Positions 27,901 through 37,304 of a stretch of DNA of 64,000 nt are shown here, piece after piece. Location: NCBI RefSeq assembly GCF_001050035.1, contig NZ_CVTA01000006.1, forward strand, positions 62,001-126,000, in the 5' to 3' direction. The notes beneath the pieces were generated by a model, which had not been told where the DNA came from, made no database searches, and was given only the letters and a program-made list of their open reading frames with translations. The first letter of the stretch is position 1, and the number at the start of each line of letters is the position of its first letter. The position numbers and the translations under genes are program-made. The DNA comes from Mycolicibacterium komanii. Its GTDB lineage: Bacteria > Actinomycetota > Actinomycetes > Mycobacteriales > Mycobacteriaceae.

Positions 27901-28157
27901 AACTTGTCGACCATTCCTCCGTAGCGGTGCACCACCGAACTCGCCACGTCGACGAGGTCGGCCATGATCTCGCGCAACCGCTCCGCGCCGACGGTCCTGG
28001 CGATGTCCATCGAGCGCACGACGTCGGCGAACAGCACCGTCACTTGCTTGTATTCGGCCGTCCGAGTAGCGGAGGCCAGCGGTGTGCCGCACTCGCTGCA
28101 GAATTTGGCCGTGGCGCCCGCGTCCGCGCCACACGACCCGCACCGCGCGCCGTCCAC
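24993..28157 (-). CDS. Class III cyclase-like/AAA ATPase/TPR regulatory protein
   Basis: A 1054-residue multidomain protein. Residues 6-23 form a zinc ribbon (C6-x2-C9, C20-x2-C23). Residues about 36-210 are a class III nucleotide cyclase domain with metal aspartates D45 (LFADVV) and D89 (FTGDGIMAIFG) and lysine K85. However, the segment YTAVGEHVGMAQRME lacks the transition-state Asn normally in the VNxAxR motif. Residues about 235-600 are an ATPase with P-loop GISGSAGVGKSRL and VYVVEDVHWVDEAS. The C-terminal 450 residues are helical TPR-like repeats. There is no LuxR HTH. GTG start at 28157, ten bases below the SDR stop. Ligand and output are unknown. Confidence 0.85.
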   Translation of the reverse strand: MDGARCGSCGADAGATAKFCSECGTPLASATRTAEYKQVTVLFADVVRSMDIARTVGAERLREIMADLVDVASSVVHRYGGMVDKFTGDGIMAIFGAPVALEDHATRGCLAALGIQYEAQILATEVHARDGVNLQLRIGLDSGQVIAGEVGSRALGYTAVGEHVGMAQRMESVAPPGGVMLSASTARLVEGVATLDDAELVRVKGSENFAHARRLLGLGQERSTLRTESALVGRRWELLALEGLLDRAIAGQGAVVGISGSAGVGKSRLTRELAAISTHRSVPVVAAYCESHTSQVPFHVVKKLFRSAVGVDGLDHASARALIEARRRDVDDEDQRLFEDFLAIAGSDVHLPQIDPDTRRRRLSALVNAATLAMKTPAVYVVEDVHWVDEASESMLADLLAVIPQTPLLTVITYRPDYQGGLARVPGAQTFALAPLSDSETTRLVEQLLGDDPSVRNIRELIVERSAGTPFFAEEIVLELVGRGVLKGTPGSYFATAGATEISVPATLHATIASRIDRLPPEAKRTLHAAAVIGSRFSADLLTALGVQVVIDDLLAAQLIGQVTFGRHPEYAFRQPMIRSVAYEAQLRSDRAELHRRVATALEQQSEADGDASAALIAEHLESAGDLPAAYAWHMRAGMWSNNRDVVAARLSWERACQVADALPIEHPQRIAMRIAPRTALRATDWRVHMDDGGVRFAELRTLCEAAGDKQSLALAMMGPMAEHAQRGEVHEAQQLASEQLHLLDSIGDPALTAQAAFGSIGIKFQSGDMEAVRRWAETTITWAEGDPVKGSLVVGSPLAVAMGMRGLARQWFGRSGWRKDLDDAVALAEQRAESLTIAMVMSWKFGTGIWNGVFLVGEAPVCMTERLLSAAEASRDDYAAAMLTYLLGCMLLRRGAAGDTPRGVDLLTELRGMLVERHILKSELPIIDVYLGRERARAGDLDGAITTLRSAWSGMTDAGQVGYYIAAASTFVETLLDRGTEADLAEAETVITRLAAAPAEGSVIRDIWLLRMRALSANARGDDNAYRELRQGYREMADNLGYEGHQKWAAALP

Positions 28158-28167
28158 ACCATCAGTG

Positions 28168-29028
28168 TCACCGCAATACGCGGTCGAATTGCCTGATCGG
28201 ATGAATTCCGTGCAGGTCGCGGTACGACGGCGGCTCGCCGTCTCCTGCGTCCTTGATGCCGTACTCGGCCGCCAGCTCCGCTCCGATGAAGGTCTGGCCG
28301 CTCTTGTCCATCAGGCGAGGGTCGTTGAACAGGGCCCAGATCAGGTGCCCGGTGAACTCAGGTGTCTCCGTGTTGTCGAGCAGGTGGGCGAGTTTGTCGG
28401 GCGCGGTCGCGACCAGCTGCTTGAAGCGTTCGGTCAGCAGGACGCCCATCCAGATCGACGCCGTCGCGATGCCGAACTCCTGGAAGTCGACGGCCATGTC
28501 GGCGGCCATCTTGTCGGTTCCCGCCTTGTGCACGCCGTACGCCGGACCGAACACGTAGTGGGCCGACCCGGGCGCGGAGGTGAACGCCACCAACCCGCGG
28601 CGCTGCGGCAGCATCAGCGGGGCCGCGTACACGGTCGCGACGTAGCTGCTGCGCAGGCCCACGTCGAGGGTGTCGATGACGTTGACGGGTTCGTCCCAGA
28701 ACCGGGTGCGGCCCATCATCTCCTCGCGGAGGATCACCGCGTTGTTCACCAGGATGTCCAGCCGGCCCTGTTCCCGGCCGACACGCTCGAACAGCGCTTT
28801 CGTCTGCTCGTCGTCGGCATGGTCGACGCGGACGGCAATACCGGTGCCGCCGGTCGCCGTCACCAGCGCGGCGGTCTCGTGGATCGTCCCGTCGGTCTCG
28901 GACTGGTCTGCGCGCTCGGTGCGGCCGGTGACGTAGACCGTGCAGCCGTGGCTGCCCAGCGCATGGGCGATCCCGCGTCCGGCACCACGACTGGCGCCGG
29001 TGACGACCGCGACCGGCGCGTCTACCAA
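28168..29028 (-). CDS. Short-chain dehydrogenase/reductase
   Basis: A 286-residue SDR with the NAD(P)-binding motif VVTGASRGAGRGIA, the segment DILVNNAVI, and a Y-x3-K catalytic pair in AYGVHKAGTDKMAADMA. A serine two segments earlier (FTSAPGSAHYVFG) completes the site. The substrate is unknown. The start is a TTG at 29028 overlapping the stop of the metallo-hydrolase gene (TTGGTAG), so translation is coupled. The C-terminal DKSGQTFIGAELAAEYGI pattern is common in mycobacterial SDRs. Confidence 0.88.
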   Translation of the reverse strand: MVDAPVAVVTGASRGAGRGIAHALGSHGCTVYVTGRTERADQSETDGTIHETAALVTATGGTGIAVRVDHADDEQTKALFERVGREQGRLDILVNNAVILREEMMGRTRFWDEPVNVIDTLDVGLRSSYVATVYAAPLMLPQRRGLVAFTSAPGSAHYVFGPAYGVHKAGTDKMAADMAVDFQEFGIATASIWMGVLLTERFKQLVATAPDKLAHLLDNTETPEFTGHLIWALFNDPRLMDKSGQTFIGAELAAEYGIKDAGDGEPPSYRDLHGIHPIRQFDRVLR

Positions 29029-29693
29029 CCGCGTTCTTTCCACTCGGCCAGGTGCGGGCGTTCCGTGCCGAGCGTGGTGTCGTCGCCGTGGCCCGGATAG
29101 ATGACCGTCGAATCGCCGTAGACGTCGAAGACACGGCGGGTCACGTCGCCGAGCAACTGGTCGAAGGCACCGTCCTCCCACGTCTTGCCGACACCGCCGG
29201 GAAACAGGCAGTCGCCGGTGAACAGGTGGGTCGCCTCATCGGCGCCGTCGAGCGCCAGCGCGACGGAGCCTGGGGTGTGGCCCTGCAGGTGGATGACGTC
29301 GAAGGACAGGTCGCCGATCTCGACGGTGTCGCCGTGGGCGAGGATCCGGTCGGGGCGAACCGGCAGCGGGTCGGCGTCTAGTTGATGCGCCGCCGTGGGG
29401 GCGCCGGTGACCTTGGCCACCTCCTCCAGCGCCTGCCAGTGGTCGAAGTGCTGGTGGCTGGTGACGATCAGCGACAATTTGGGGGCGTGCTTCTCGATGA
29501 CCTCGAGCAGGACCGGCGCATCGTTGGCGGCGTCGATCAGCAGTGTCTCGCCGGTTCGGGAACACGTGACCAGGTACGCGTTGTTGTCCATCGGGCCGAC
29601 CGAGACCTTGACGATCGAAGCGCCGGGAAGCGTGCGCCGGGCCCCGGTCCCTGGTTCGACGTGGCCGGTGTAGTTGTCGTCGACGACGGTCAT
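29022..29693 (-). CDS. Metallo-beta-lactamase fold hydrolase (Rv1637c-like)
   Basis: A 223-residue metallo-hydrolase with the metal-binding motif [12 protein letters not shown], the later histidine in [11 protein letters not shown], an aspartate in [12 protein letters not shown] and a final histidine in IYPGHGDDT. This is the glyoxalase II-like subgroup, but the substrate is not known. The ATG at 29693 has a GTGAGGA ribosome binding site. Synteny with Rv1637c (between the stress protein and uvrA) supports orthology. It is divergent from uvrA, 84 bases apart. Confidence 0.92.
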   Translation of the reverse strand: MTVVDDNYTGHVEPGTGARRTLPGASIVKVSVGPMDNNAYLVTCSRTGETLLIDAANDAPVLLEVIEKHAPKLSLIVTSHQHFDHWQALEEVAKVTGAPTAAHQLDADPLPVRPDRILAHGDTVEIGDLSFDVIHLQGHTPGSVALALDGADEATHLFTGDCLFPGGVGKTWEDGAFDQLLGDVTRRVFDVYGDSTVIYPGHGDDTTLGTERPHLAEWKERGW

Positions 29694-29777
29694 GTCCTCA
29701 CGGTATCCGGCTCGTCTGGGGCTTGTCGGTGGGTCCACATAGAGTGGCTTTGAACTATCTCTTCGGGAGGGAACCGG

Positions 29778-32687
29778 GTGGCTGACCGCCTTGTCGTCAA
29801 GGGTGCGCGCGAGCACAACCTGCGCAGCGTCGATCTTGATTTACCACGCGACGCGCTGATCGTCTTCACGGGGCTGTCGGGTTCGGGGAAGTCGTCGTTG
29901 GCCTTCGACACGATCTTCGCCGAGGGCCAGCGGCGCTACGTCGAATCGCTGTCGGCCTATGCGCGCCAGTTCCTCGGGCAGATGGACAAACCCGACGTCG
30001 ACTTCATCGAGGGCCTGTCGCCTGCGGTGTCCATCGACCAGAAGTCGACCAACCGCAACCCCCGGTCGACGGTCGGCACCATCACCGAGGTCTACGACTA
30101 CCTGCGTCTGCTGTACGCCCGCGCGGGTACGCCGCACTGCCCCGTCTGCGGTGAGCGCATCGCCCGCCAGACGCCGCAGCAGATCGTCGACCAGGTGCTC
30201 GCGATGGACGAGGGCCTGCGGTTCCAGGTGCTCGCGCCGGTGGTCCGCACCCGCAAGGGCGAATTCGTCGACCTGTTCGACAAGCTCAACACGCAGGGTT
30301 ACAGCCGCGTGCGCGTCGACGGCGTGGTGTATCCGCTCACCGATCCGCCCAAGCTCAAGAAGCAGGAGAAACACGACATCGAGGTGGTCGTGGACCGCCT
30401 GACGGTCAAGGCCAGCGCCAAACAGCGGCTGACCGACTCGGTGGAGACCGCGCTCAACCTCGCCGACGGCATCGTCGTGCTGGAGTTCGTCGACCGCGAA
30501 GACGACCATCCCCACCGCGAACAGCGGTTCTCCGAGAAGCTGGCCTGCCCCAACGGCCATCCGCTGGCCGTCGACGACCTCGAGCCGCGCTCGTTCTCGT
30601 TCAACTCGCCCTACGGTGCGTGTCCGGAGTGTCTCGGCTTGGGCATCCGCAAGGAGGTCGACCCCGAACTGGTCGTGCCCGACCCCGACCTGACCCTGGC
30701 CGAGGGCGCGATCGCACCGTGGTCGATGGGGCAGACGGCGGAGTACTTCACCCGGATGCTGGCGGGTCTCGGCGACGCGCTCGGCTTCGACGTGAACACG
30801 CCGTGGAGGAAGCTGCCGGCCAAGGCGCGCAAGGCGATTCTCGAGGGCTGCGACGAACAGGTGCACGTGCGGTACAAGAACCGTTACGGCCGAACACGTT
30901 CGTACTACGCCGATTTCGAGGGCGTGATGGCGTTCCTGCAGCGCCGCATGGAGCAGACCGACTCCGAGCAGATGAAGGAACGCTACGAGGGCTTCATGCG
31001 CGACGTGCCGTGCCCGGAGTGTGAGGGCACGCGGCTCAAGCCCGAGATCCTTGCGGTGTCGCTGACGGCGGGGCCGTTCGGCGCGAAGTCCATCGCCGAG
31101 GTCGCCGAGCTGTCGATCGCGGATTGCTCGGAATTCCTCAACGCGCTGACACTGGGGGCACGCGAGCAGGCCATTGCGGGGCAGGTGCTCAAGGAGATCC
31201 AGTCACGGCTGGGCTTCCTGCTCGACGTCGGCCTGGACTACCTGTCGCTGTCGCGGGCCGCCGCGACGCTGTCCGGCGGTGAGGCGCAGCGCATTCGGTT
31301 GGCCACCCAGATCGGGTCGGGCCTCGTCGGGGTGCTCTACGTCCTCGACGAGCCGTCGATCGGCCTGCACCAGCGCGACAACCGTCGGCTGATCGACACG
31401 CTGGTCCGGCTGCGCGACCTGGGTAATACGCTGATTGTCGTCGAGCACGACCTCGACACCATCGCCCACGCCGACTGGGTCGTCGACATCGGTCCCGCGG
31501 CAGGCGAGCACGGCGGCCAGATCGTGCACAGCGGGCCGTACGATGAGCTGCTGAAGAACCCGGAATCGCTTACCGGAGCGTATCTTTCGGGCAAGGAAGA
31601 GATCGAGGTGCCTGCCATCCGGCGGCCCGTCGAAAAGAAGCGGCAGCTGACGGTCGTCGGGGCCCGTGAGCACAACCTGCGCGAGATCGACGTGTCCTTC
31701 CCCCTCGGCGTGCTGACCTCGGTGACGGGGGTGTCGGGGTCGGGCAAGTCGACGTTGGTCAACGACATCCTGGCGTCCGTGCTGGCGAACAAGCTCAACG
31801 GTGCGCGGCAGGTACCCGGCAGGCACACGCGGGTGACGGGCCTGGACAAGCTCGACAAGCTGGTCCGCGTCGACCAGTCGCCGATCGGCCGCACACCGCG
31901 CTCGAACCCCGCTACCTACACCGGCGTCTTCGACAAGATCCGCACCTTGTTCGCGGCCACCACCGAGGCGAAAGTTCGCGGCTACCAACCGGGCCGGTTC
32001 TCGTTCAACGTCAAGGGCGGTCGCTGCGAGGCGTGCTCCGGAGACGGCACCATCAAGATCGAGATGAACTTTCTGCCCGACGTGTACGTGCCGTGCGAGG
32101 TGTGCCAGGGCGCCCGCTACAACCGCGAGACGCTCGAAGTGCACTACAAGGGCAAGACCATCGCCGAGGTCCTCGATATGTCGATCGAGGAGGCGTCCGA
32201 GTTCTTCGCGCCGATCACCTCGATTCATCGGTACCTCAAGACGCTCGTCGACGTCGGCCTGGGTTACGTACGCCTCGGTCAGCCGGCGCCGACGCTGTCC
32301 GGCGGTGAAGCGCAACGCGTGAAGCTGGCCTCCGAACTGCAGAAGCGTTCGACGGGCCGCACGGTGTACATCCTCGACGAGCCGACCACCGGCCTGCACT
32401 TCGAGGACATCCGCAAGTTGCTCAAGGTGATCAACGGCCTTGTCGACAAGGGCAATACGGTGATCGTCATCGAGCACAACCTCGACGTGATCAAGACCTC
32501 GGACTGGATCATCGACATGGGTCCCGAGGGCGGGGCCGGCGGCGGCACGCTCGTCGCGTCGGGAACGCCCGAGGACGTCGCGGCCAATCCCGACAGCTAC
32601 ACCGGACATTTCCTGGCCGAGTGCCTGGGCGTCGACCGGCCGAAACCCAAGGCGCGCAACGGTAAACGCAGGAAGGTCAGCGCTTAG
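29778..32687 (+). CDS. uvrA: Excinuclease ABC subunit A
   Basis: A 969-residue UvrA that loads UvrB onto damaged DNA. It contains two ABC ATPase modules: Walker [10 protein letters not shown] at residues 32-40 and GVSGSGKST near residue 650, with signature sequences [13 protein letters not shown] and [13 protein letters not shown] and Walker [15 protein letters not shown] and [14 protein letters not shown]. Zinc-binding cysteines are in CPECLGLG and [13 protein letters not shown]...CEVCQGARY. The GTG start has a GGGAGG ribosome binding site seven bases upstream, so this gene is not leaderless. The 3' end overlaps the convergent winged-helix gene by 11 bases. Confidence 0.98.
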   Translation: MADRLVVKGAREHNLRSVDLDLPRDALIVFTGLSGSGKSSLAFDTIFAEGQRRYVESLSAYARQFLGQMDKPDVDFIEGLSPAVSIDQKSTNRNPRSTVGTITEVYDYLRLLYARAGTPHCPVCGERIARQTPQQIVDQVLAMDEGLRFQVLAPVVRTRKGEFVDLFDKLNTQGYSRVRVDGVVYPLTDPPKLKKQEKHDIEVVVDRLTVKASAKQRLTDSVETALNLADGIVVLEFVDREDDHPHREQRFSEKLACPNGHPLAVDDLEPRSFSFNSPYGACPECLGLGIRKEVDPELVVPDPDLTLAEGAIAPWSMGQTAEYFTRMLAGLGDALGFDVNTPWRKLPAKARKAILEGCDEQVHVRYKNRYGRTRSYYADFEGVMAFLQRRMEQTDSEQMKERYEGFMRDVPCPECEGTRLKPEILAVSLTAGPFGAKSIAEVAELSIADCSEFLNALTLGAREQAIAGQVLKEIQSRLGFLLDVGLDYLSLSRAAATLSGGEAQRIRLATQIGSGLVGVLYVLDEPSIGLHQRDNRRLIDTLVRLRDLGNTLIVVEHDLDTIAHADWVVDIGPAAGEHGGQIVHSGPYDELLKNPESLTGAYLSGKEEIEVPAIRRPVEKKRQLTVVGAREHNLREIDVSFPLGVLTSVTGVSGSGKSTLVNDILASVLANKLNGARQVPGRHTRVTGLDKLDKLVRVDQSPIGRTPRSNPATYTGVFDKIRTLFAATTEAKVRGYQPGRFSFNVKGGRCEACSGDGTIKIEMNFLPDVYVPCEVCQGARYNRETLEVHYKGKTIAEVLDMSIEEASEFFAPITSIHRYLKTLVDVGLGYVRLGQPAPTLSGGEAQRVKLASELQKRSTGRTVYILDEPTTGLHFEDIRKLLKVINGLVDKGNTVIVIEHNLDVIKTSDWIIDMGPEGGAGGGTLVASGTPEDVAANPDSYTGHFLAECLGVDRPKPKARNGKRRKVSA

Positions 32688-33834
32688 ACAGGGGCGACGG
32701 GAACCGCGGGCTGACCCGCACGCCGTCGAGCCATTCGGTCAGTTCGTCGGCGCGCTTCTGCAATCGCGCACGCGCCGAACGGCCCACGTCCTCGAGCAGT
32801 CGCAGCTCGACCCGTCCGGCGTCGTCCTGACCCCACGCGCCGACGATCCTGCCGTTGCACCACGCGGTGGGCCCGCCGTTGCCGTTCCGGTCGAACACCT
32901 GCTCACGGTGCGGCCCGAGATACCAGTCGCGGTCGAACCAGCCCATCGTCGTGACGTCGAGCCCGGGCAGCAGCGCGCACCACGGCTCCGGCTCGGGTTC
33001 ACTGTCGAGATCGTCGGGCAGGGCGAATCCCGGTGTGCCGTCGAGGTCGACCTCGACGGCGCCGATGTCCTTCAACGCGTGGCGCGCCCAGGTCAGCGTG
33101 TTACCGAACCACCACTTGACGTCGGTGACGGTGGCCGGGCCGAAACCTGCCAGCCACCGCCGCACGAGCGCCGCGCGCGCCGTCTCGGCGTCGACGGCGT
33201 CGGTGGATTCGATCCAGTCGTCGGCGGCAACCCAGCGGGGCCGTGACGTAATCCACCTACCGTCGTTTGGGCCACGCACGATGTCGCCGCGCACCGATAA
33301 CACGGTCAGGATCCGCGGGGCCAGCGGCGTTTCGCCGCCCCACCGCTTACCGGGCGCCGGATCCCAGGTGCCCGCCAACTCGGGCAGGGCCGCCCGCAGG
33401 TCTTTCGCGCTCGTCGGCCCGTGCGCGGTCAGATACCGCAAGACGGCCGCGCCGGCCGCGTCGAGCCATGCGTCGCCGTCGGTGCAGAGCCCCGCCTTCT
33501 GCGCATCGGCGATGACCCGGCGACGTTCGTTGTCGGCGACGCGGTCGCTGGCCGCGGACTGAATCAGCGGCAGGTCGCCGATGCGCACCGTCCACAGCGT
33601 TCTGCGCATCGCCAGGTGTTTAACCAGGGTGCGCCGCTCGTAGAGATCGGCGTCCAATTCGCCGGCGGCGAAACCTGGGAGGCGTGCCCACAGAGACAGA
33701 TACGGGGTGGCCGGATCGGTGGCGTGCAGCCCGAGCACGCCCTCGACGGCGGCGTCGACGGAGCCGGCGGGCGCGCCGAGGAAGTGGCGACGGGCCAGCC
33801 GGGCCCGCCGCTCGTCAACCGTGAACCTGCGCAT
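32677..33834 (-). CDS. Winged-helix DNA-binding domain family protein (PF06224-like)
   Basis: A 385-residue protein of the winged-helix (HTH_42, formerly DUF1006) family. It begins [20 protein letters not shown] and contains the family segments [32 protein letters not shown] and, near the C-terminus, [22 protein letters not shown] and [19 protein letters not shown]. Related proteins (YcaQ/AlkX type) act on DNA crosslinks, so a repair role beside uvrA is possible but unproven for this branch. The gene is convergent with uvrA, with overlapping stops. Confidence 0.85.
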   Translation of the reverse strand: MRRFTVDERRARLARRHFLGAPAGSVDAAVEGVLGLHATDPATPYLSLWARLPGFAAGELDADLYERRTLVKHLAMRRTLWTVRIGDLPLIQSAASDRVADNERRRVIADAQKAGLCTDGDAWLDAAGAAVLRYLTAHGPTSAKDLRAALPELAGTWDPAPGKRWGGETPLAPRILTVLSVRGDIVRGPNDGRWITSRPRWVAADDWIESTDAVDAETARAALVRRWLAGFGPATVTDVKWWFGNTLTWARHALKDIGAVEVDLDGTPGFALPDDLDSEPEPEPWCALLPGLDVTTMGWFDRDWYLGPHREQVFDRNGNGGPTAWCNGRIVGAWGQDDAGRVELRLLEDVGRSARARLQKRADELTEWLDGVRVSPRFPSPLSKR

Positions 33835-33952
33835 CGCCTGCGAACCGTACCGTCGGGCGGCGACAAAGTTTGGGATCGGTAGCCGCCGGCGCGGTTTTGA
33901 CTTCCTCCATGACGGGCGCCATCGGGGCGACGTCCCAACGAAGGGAAGAGCG

Positions 33953-34426
33953 ATGAATCGCGTTGTTGTGGGTGTGATCGGACTGGTCGCCGGCGCCACC
34001 GTGCTGGTCGGCTGTTCGGACGACAAGGGCAGTGCCCCCGCGGCCAGTGCCGCAGGCGTGAGCAACGGCGGCAGCACGCAGGTGAAGGTCGACGGCAAGG
34101 ACCTCGCGGGCCTGGACCTCAACACGGTCACGTGCGTCAAGCAGGGCGGCCGGATCAACGTCGCCAGCGGCGCGATCGGCGGGCAGCAGGGGCTCGGCAT
34201 CGTGATGACCGACGAGGCGACCCCGACGGTCGAGTCGATGGGCATGGTCGTCGACGGCAATGCCCTCGCGGTCACCCAGACCATGGGCGCCAAGGTCGGG
34301 TCGGCCGAGGTGAAGGTCGATGGCGACACGTACACCATCACCGGTGAAGCTACCGGCGCCGACATCTCGAACCCGATGGCAGGGTCGATCACCAAGCCGT
34401 TCACCGTCACGGTGAACTGCAGTTGA
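33953..34426 (+). CDS. LpqH-like (19 kDa antigen family) lipoprotein
   Basis: A 157-residue lipoprotein with a type II signal peptide. The lipobox is VLVGC, with C21 the lipidated residue. The mature part starts Ser/Ala/Gly-rich and then shows the LpqH family pattern: VKVDGKDLAGLDLNTVTCVKQGG, MVVDGNALAVTQTMG, YTITGEATG and a C-terminal FTVTVNCS, with two cysteines expected to pair. LpqH proteins are surface lipoproteins that signal through TLR2 in pathogens; the role in a fast grower is unclear. An AAGGGAAG ribosome binding site precedes ATG 33953. A strong hairpin terminator follows. Confidence 0.92.
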   Translation: MNRVVVGVIGLVAGATVLVGCSDDKGSAPAASAAGVSNGGSTQVKVDGKDLAGLDLNTVTCVKQGGRINVASGAIGGQQGLGIVMTDEATPTVESMGMVVDGNALAVTQTMGAKVGSAEVKVDGDTYTITGEATGADISNPMAGSITKPFTVTVNCS

Positions 34427-34443
34427 GCGATCCACCTCCCGGA

Positions 34444-34475
34444 GCGGCGGGCATGCCAGGCATGCCCGCCGCTTT
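34444..34475 (+). terminator. Intrinsic terminator after the LpqH-like gene
   Basis: A perfect 13-bp stem (34444-34456 with 34460-34472) with a three-base loop CAG is followed by TTT. It lies 18 bases after the lipoprotein stop and separates it from the downstream leaderless gene. Confidence 0.85.
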
Positions 34476-34476
34476 C

Positions 34477-34489
34477 TATGATTCAGCGG
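34477..34489 (+). promoter_or_regulatory. Probable leaderless promoter of the helical-repeat gene
   Basis: TATGAT at 34477-34482 (an ideal -10 box) is followed by six bases and a GTG at 34489. It lies directly behind the terminator hairpin, so the downstream genes have their own transcript. Confidence 0.65.
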
Positions 34490-36111
34490 TGGCGATCCCT
34501 GCGGACCTCGAGCGCGCGCGTTCGCTGGCGTTCGCCGCTAACGAGGAGGCGGCCAAGGACCTGCTGCTGTCGCTGGTTCCGCAGATCGAGCAGGCCGACC
34601 GCGACGACTGGATGCTCGAGGTGTACGCGTTGCTCGGCGAGATCTACCTCGTCCGCACCGCCTACGACGGCACCGAGGAATGCCTGCACCGCATGCGCGA
34701 ATGCCTGGCTGTCTACTCGGGGATCCTCGCGGGTACCGAACCCGAGGCGGCCGCCGCAGTGACGATGTCGACGGCCGAGATCGAGCTGATGGTGCGCCGG
34801 TACTCGCGGCGGGCCCAGTTCCTGCAGACGGGGTTGGCCGCCGCGCACGGAGATCACGAAACCGCCGAGGCCGCGCTCATTGCGCTGACCGACGTCGAGC
34901 ACGTGTCCGGACTCGCCGCCGAACACCGCTTCCTGATCACCTACGCGGAGATCCTGTGTGCGGTCGCTCTCTGCGACGACGACCTGCACGTGAAGTCGAT
35001 TCCGCTGTGGGAACGGGTCATCGATGTCATCCAGCGCCGCGGCGCGTCTCCCGATGAGTTCGATGACCACTTCCTCGTCCAGGGGGCCACCGGCTACGGC
35101 AGGTTCTGCGTCGAGACGGGTCGGCTCTCGGAGGCGGAACCCTGGCTGCGGCGGGCAGGCGCGCGGGCCGAGGCGCGGGGGTGGCGGCTCGCGGTGGCGC
35201 GCACGCAACTCGAACGCGCGACGGCGGCGTGGTCGGCGGGGGACCGGCCGCAGGCGCAGACACTGGTACACGAGGCGTATCCGGCGATCGCCGAACATCT
35301 TCGCGCACACGACGTCTCGCGATGCTGGCTGTACTTCGGACTGATCAGCATCTCGGTGAACGCGTTCGACGACGCCGACGAGCGACTCGGACACGCGGAA
35401 CGGCACTGGCGCGAGATCGAAAAGCCACTGCATATTCACCGAATCCTGTTGCAGCGCAGCTGGGTCGACATCTTCCGCAGCGACTTCACCGCGGCGAAAG
35501 AACGTGTCGCACAGGCCCGTGAGCTGCTCGACGGGTGGCCACGACACAGCTGGCTGCAGTACGCGCGGCTCGACGACCAGCTCGGTAACATCTGGCGGGC
35601 CGACGCGCTGGCCGATCCGGCGGACGCCGCGGAGAAGCTCGAGAAGGCCGCCGAACTCAAACTTCCCGCGGCGCTGGCCGTCGATTCGGTGCGGCACTCG
35701 ATTCCCGACGCCGAGGCCCGCATGCGGTGGGCCACCCACGTGTCCGCACCGATCCTCGCGGGCGCCTTCGCGGTCGCCTGGGAGTGGGGCAACACCGAGC
35801 TCGTCAGCGAACTGATCGAATACCACAGCGCGCGCGGCACATTCACGGCCGAACCCGGCTCGGCCGACGCCCTGGCCTGGGCCGATACCGCCACCGCGGC
35901 CGTGCCGGTGGAGTCGGCGGAGGAGTACGCGCTGGTCGCCGCCGGACCGGTCATCACCGGCGGCGCGTCGCTGACCCGGCTCGGGCCATTGCCGCCGCTG
36001 GTGATGGATCCGACCACCGCGCCGATCATCGGTCGCTACCGCGCGCTGGCGGCCGAGCGCTACGGGCGCGACGTGACCGCGGACGAGCCCGCGTGGTGCA
36101 CGTGGCCCTGA
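34489..36111 (+). CDS. Helical (TPR-like) repeat protein paired with a CHAT peptidase
   Basis: A 540-residue, almost entirely alpha-helical protein. Repeated helix pairs such as WMLEVYALLGEIYLVRTAYDGTEECLHRM, GRLSEAEPWLRRAGARAEARGW and NAFDDADERLGHAERHWREIE look like degenerate TPR units covering about residues 10-430. The last 100 residues are Ala-rich, then Pro-rich with LGPLPPLVMDPTTAPIIGRYRALAAERYG. There is no signal peptide and no membrane segment. The GTG start at 34489 follows a leaderless promoter; a TTG at 34423 would place the terminator inside the gene. The stop overlaps the CHAT gene by about 16 bases, so the two are co-translated and probably form a complex (inference). Confidence 0.7.
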   Translation: MAIPADLERARSLAFAANEEAAKDLLLSLVPQIEQADRDDWMLEVYALLGEIYLVRTAYDGTEECLHRMRECLAVYSGILAGTEPEAAAAVTMSTAEIELMVRRYSRRAQFLQTGLAAAHGDHETAEAALIALTDVEHVSGLAAEHRFLITYAEILCAVALCDDDLHVKSIPLWERVIDVIQRRGASPDEFDDHFLVQGATGYGRFCVETGRLSEAEPWLRRAGARAEARGWRLAVARTQLERATAAWSAGDRPQAQTLVHEAYPAIAEHLRAHDVSRCWLYFGLISISVNAFDDADERLGHAERHWREIEKPLHIHRILLQRSWVDIFRSDFTAAKERVAQARELLDGWPRHSWLQYARLDDQLGNIWRADALADPADAAEKLEKAAELKLPAALAVDSVRHSIPDAEARMRWATHVSAPILAGAFAVAWEWGNTELVSELIEYHSARGTFTAEPGSADALAWADTATAAVPVESAEEYALVAAGPVITGGASLTRLGPLPPLVMDPTTAPIIGRYRALAAERYGRDVTADEPAWCTWP

Positions 36112-37304
36112 CCGAGACGCTGGTCCTGCGGTTCGCCGACGTCGGCGTGGCGACCTACGCCAGCCTGCGGGTCGTCGGTGATCCGGTCAAAACGGTCACC
36201 TGGGTCGTCGAGCAGCAAGACCTCGCCGGGGCGGCGCAGCGACTGGCCGAGGCGCTGCCCGACCCCGTCGGCACCGAGACCAGGCACGACGCGCTCGACC
36301 GGGCGATCACCACCGGCGCGTTCTCCTCGCCCACAACCGAATTCGAGCTCGCCCGCGCGCTGGGCACACATCTGCTCGCCCCTGCGGCGTGGAAGCTGCT
36401 CGTCGACCACGCGACACCGCCCGCGACACTGTTCGTGTCGCCGAGCGCGAAACTGGCCAGGATGCCGTGGGGCCTGCTCGCGGCACCAGGCGATGAGGGC
36501 ACTCGGCTGATGGAACTGGTCGAGGTGCTGATGGCCGCACCGCCGAACATCGTCAATTCGCCTCGGGCGTCGGCGGATTGGAACGGCAGGCGTGACGATC
36601 CGGTCCTGGTGGTGCTCGACCCACGGGTTCCGGGCCAGCGGCCTGACTCGGCGCTGGGATCGGTGCTGGGCAGGCCGTCGCCCGACACGGTCCTGGCCCG
36701 TCATTTCGCCGATCTGGGGTGCCGTCGCACGTTGTTGCCGGACGCCGAATCCGTCGTCGAGTTGTTCCGGCGCACGGACGCCGACCGCGGGTGGCTCGCC
36801 GCTCACCTCGGAAGGCGGCCCGGCCGGATGGTGTACGTCGGGCACGCGACCGCCGCCGACGGCGACGCCGGCCACGCTGACCGCGCCGCCTTGCACCTGG
36901 CCGAGGAGCGGCCGCTGACCGCCGGTGAACTCATGACGGCGCGGCTGCAGTTCCCTCCGCGGGTGGCGCTGCTGGCGTGCGCATCCGGAGGCGACTACCA
37001 GTTCGACGAGGCGAGCGGCCTGGTGGCCGCGATGGTCCTCGGCGGGGCTCAACTGGTCACCGCCACGCTGTGGTCGTTGCCCACGACGGCGGGTTACCGT
37101 CAATTCGCGGGATCCGACGCAGATCCGATGAGCGAGGCGATCGTCGCCGTCGACAGCGCGCACGAATCCGACGATGCCGGTCGAGCGGTGAACGCTTGGC
37201 AGCGGCAGCGGCAGCGGATGCGGGACTGGCGCGACGGCGATCGCAGCGCGAGCCCGCTGTACTGGGCGGCCCTGGTCAGTTTCGCCGTCGACGGCGCCCG
37301 CTGA
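36096..37304 (+). CDS. CHAT-domain (caspase-like) peptidase
   Basis: About 402 residues. The CHAT domain covers roughly residues 85-400 with the landmarks PSAKLARMPWGLL, the catalytic histidine H250 in VYVGHAT and the catalytic cysteine C295 in ALLACASGG, then FDEASGLVAAMVLGGAQLVTATLW and a terminal SPLYWAALVSFAV. Both catalytic residues are intact. CHAT peptidases are activated by partner TPR or sensor proteins in several bacterial immune and cell-death systems. The preceding gene is a helical-repeat protein with overlapping ends, which fits that scheme. GTG codons at 36093, 36096 and 36102 are all possible starts. The substrate is unknown. Confidence 0.82.
   Translation: MHVALTETLVLRFADVGVATYASLRVVGDPVKTVTWVVEQQDLAGAAQRLAEALPDPVGTETRHDALDRAITTGAFSSPTTEFELARALGTHLLAPAAWKLLVDHATPPATLFVSPSAKLARMPWGLLAAPGDEGTRLMELVEVLMAAPPNIVNSPRASADWNGRRDDPVLVVLDPRVPGQRPDSALGSVLGRPSPDTVLARHFADLGCRRTLLPDAESVVELFRRTDADRGWLAAHLGRRPGRMVYVGHATAADGDAGHADRAALHLAEERPLTAGELMTARLQFPPRVALLACASGGDYQFDEASGLVAAMVLGGAQLVTATLWSLPTTAGYRQFAGSDADPMSEAIVAVDSAHESDDAGRAVNAWQRQRQRMRDWRDGDRSASPLYWAALVSFAVDGAR

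Noticed and set aside
34423..34488. TTG at 34423 as start of the helical-repeat gene
   Set aside because: It would place the strong terminator hairpin inside the gene. The GTG at 34489 has an ideal leaderless promoter.
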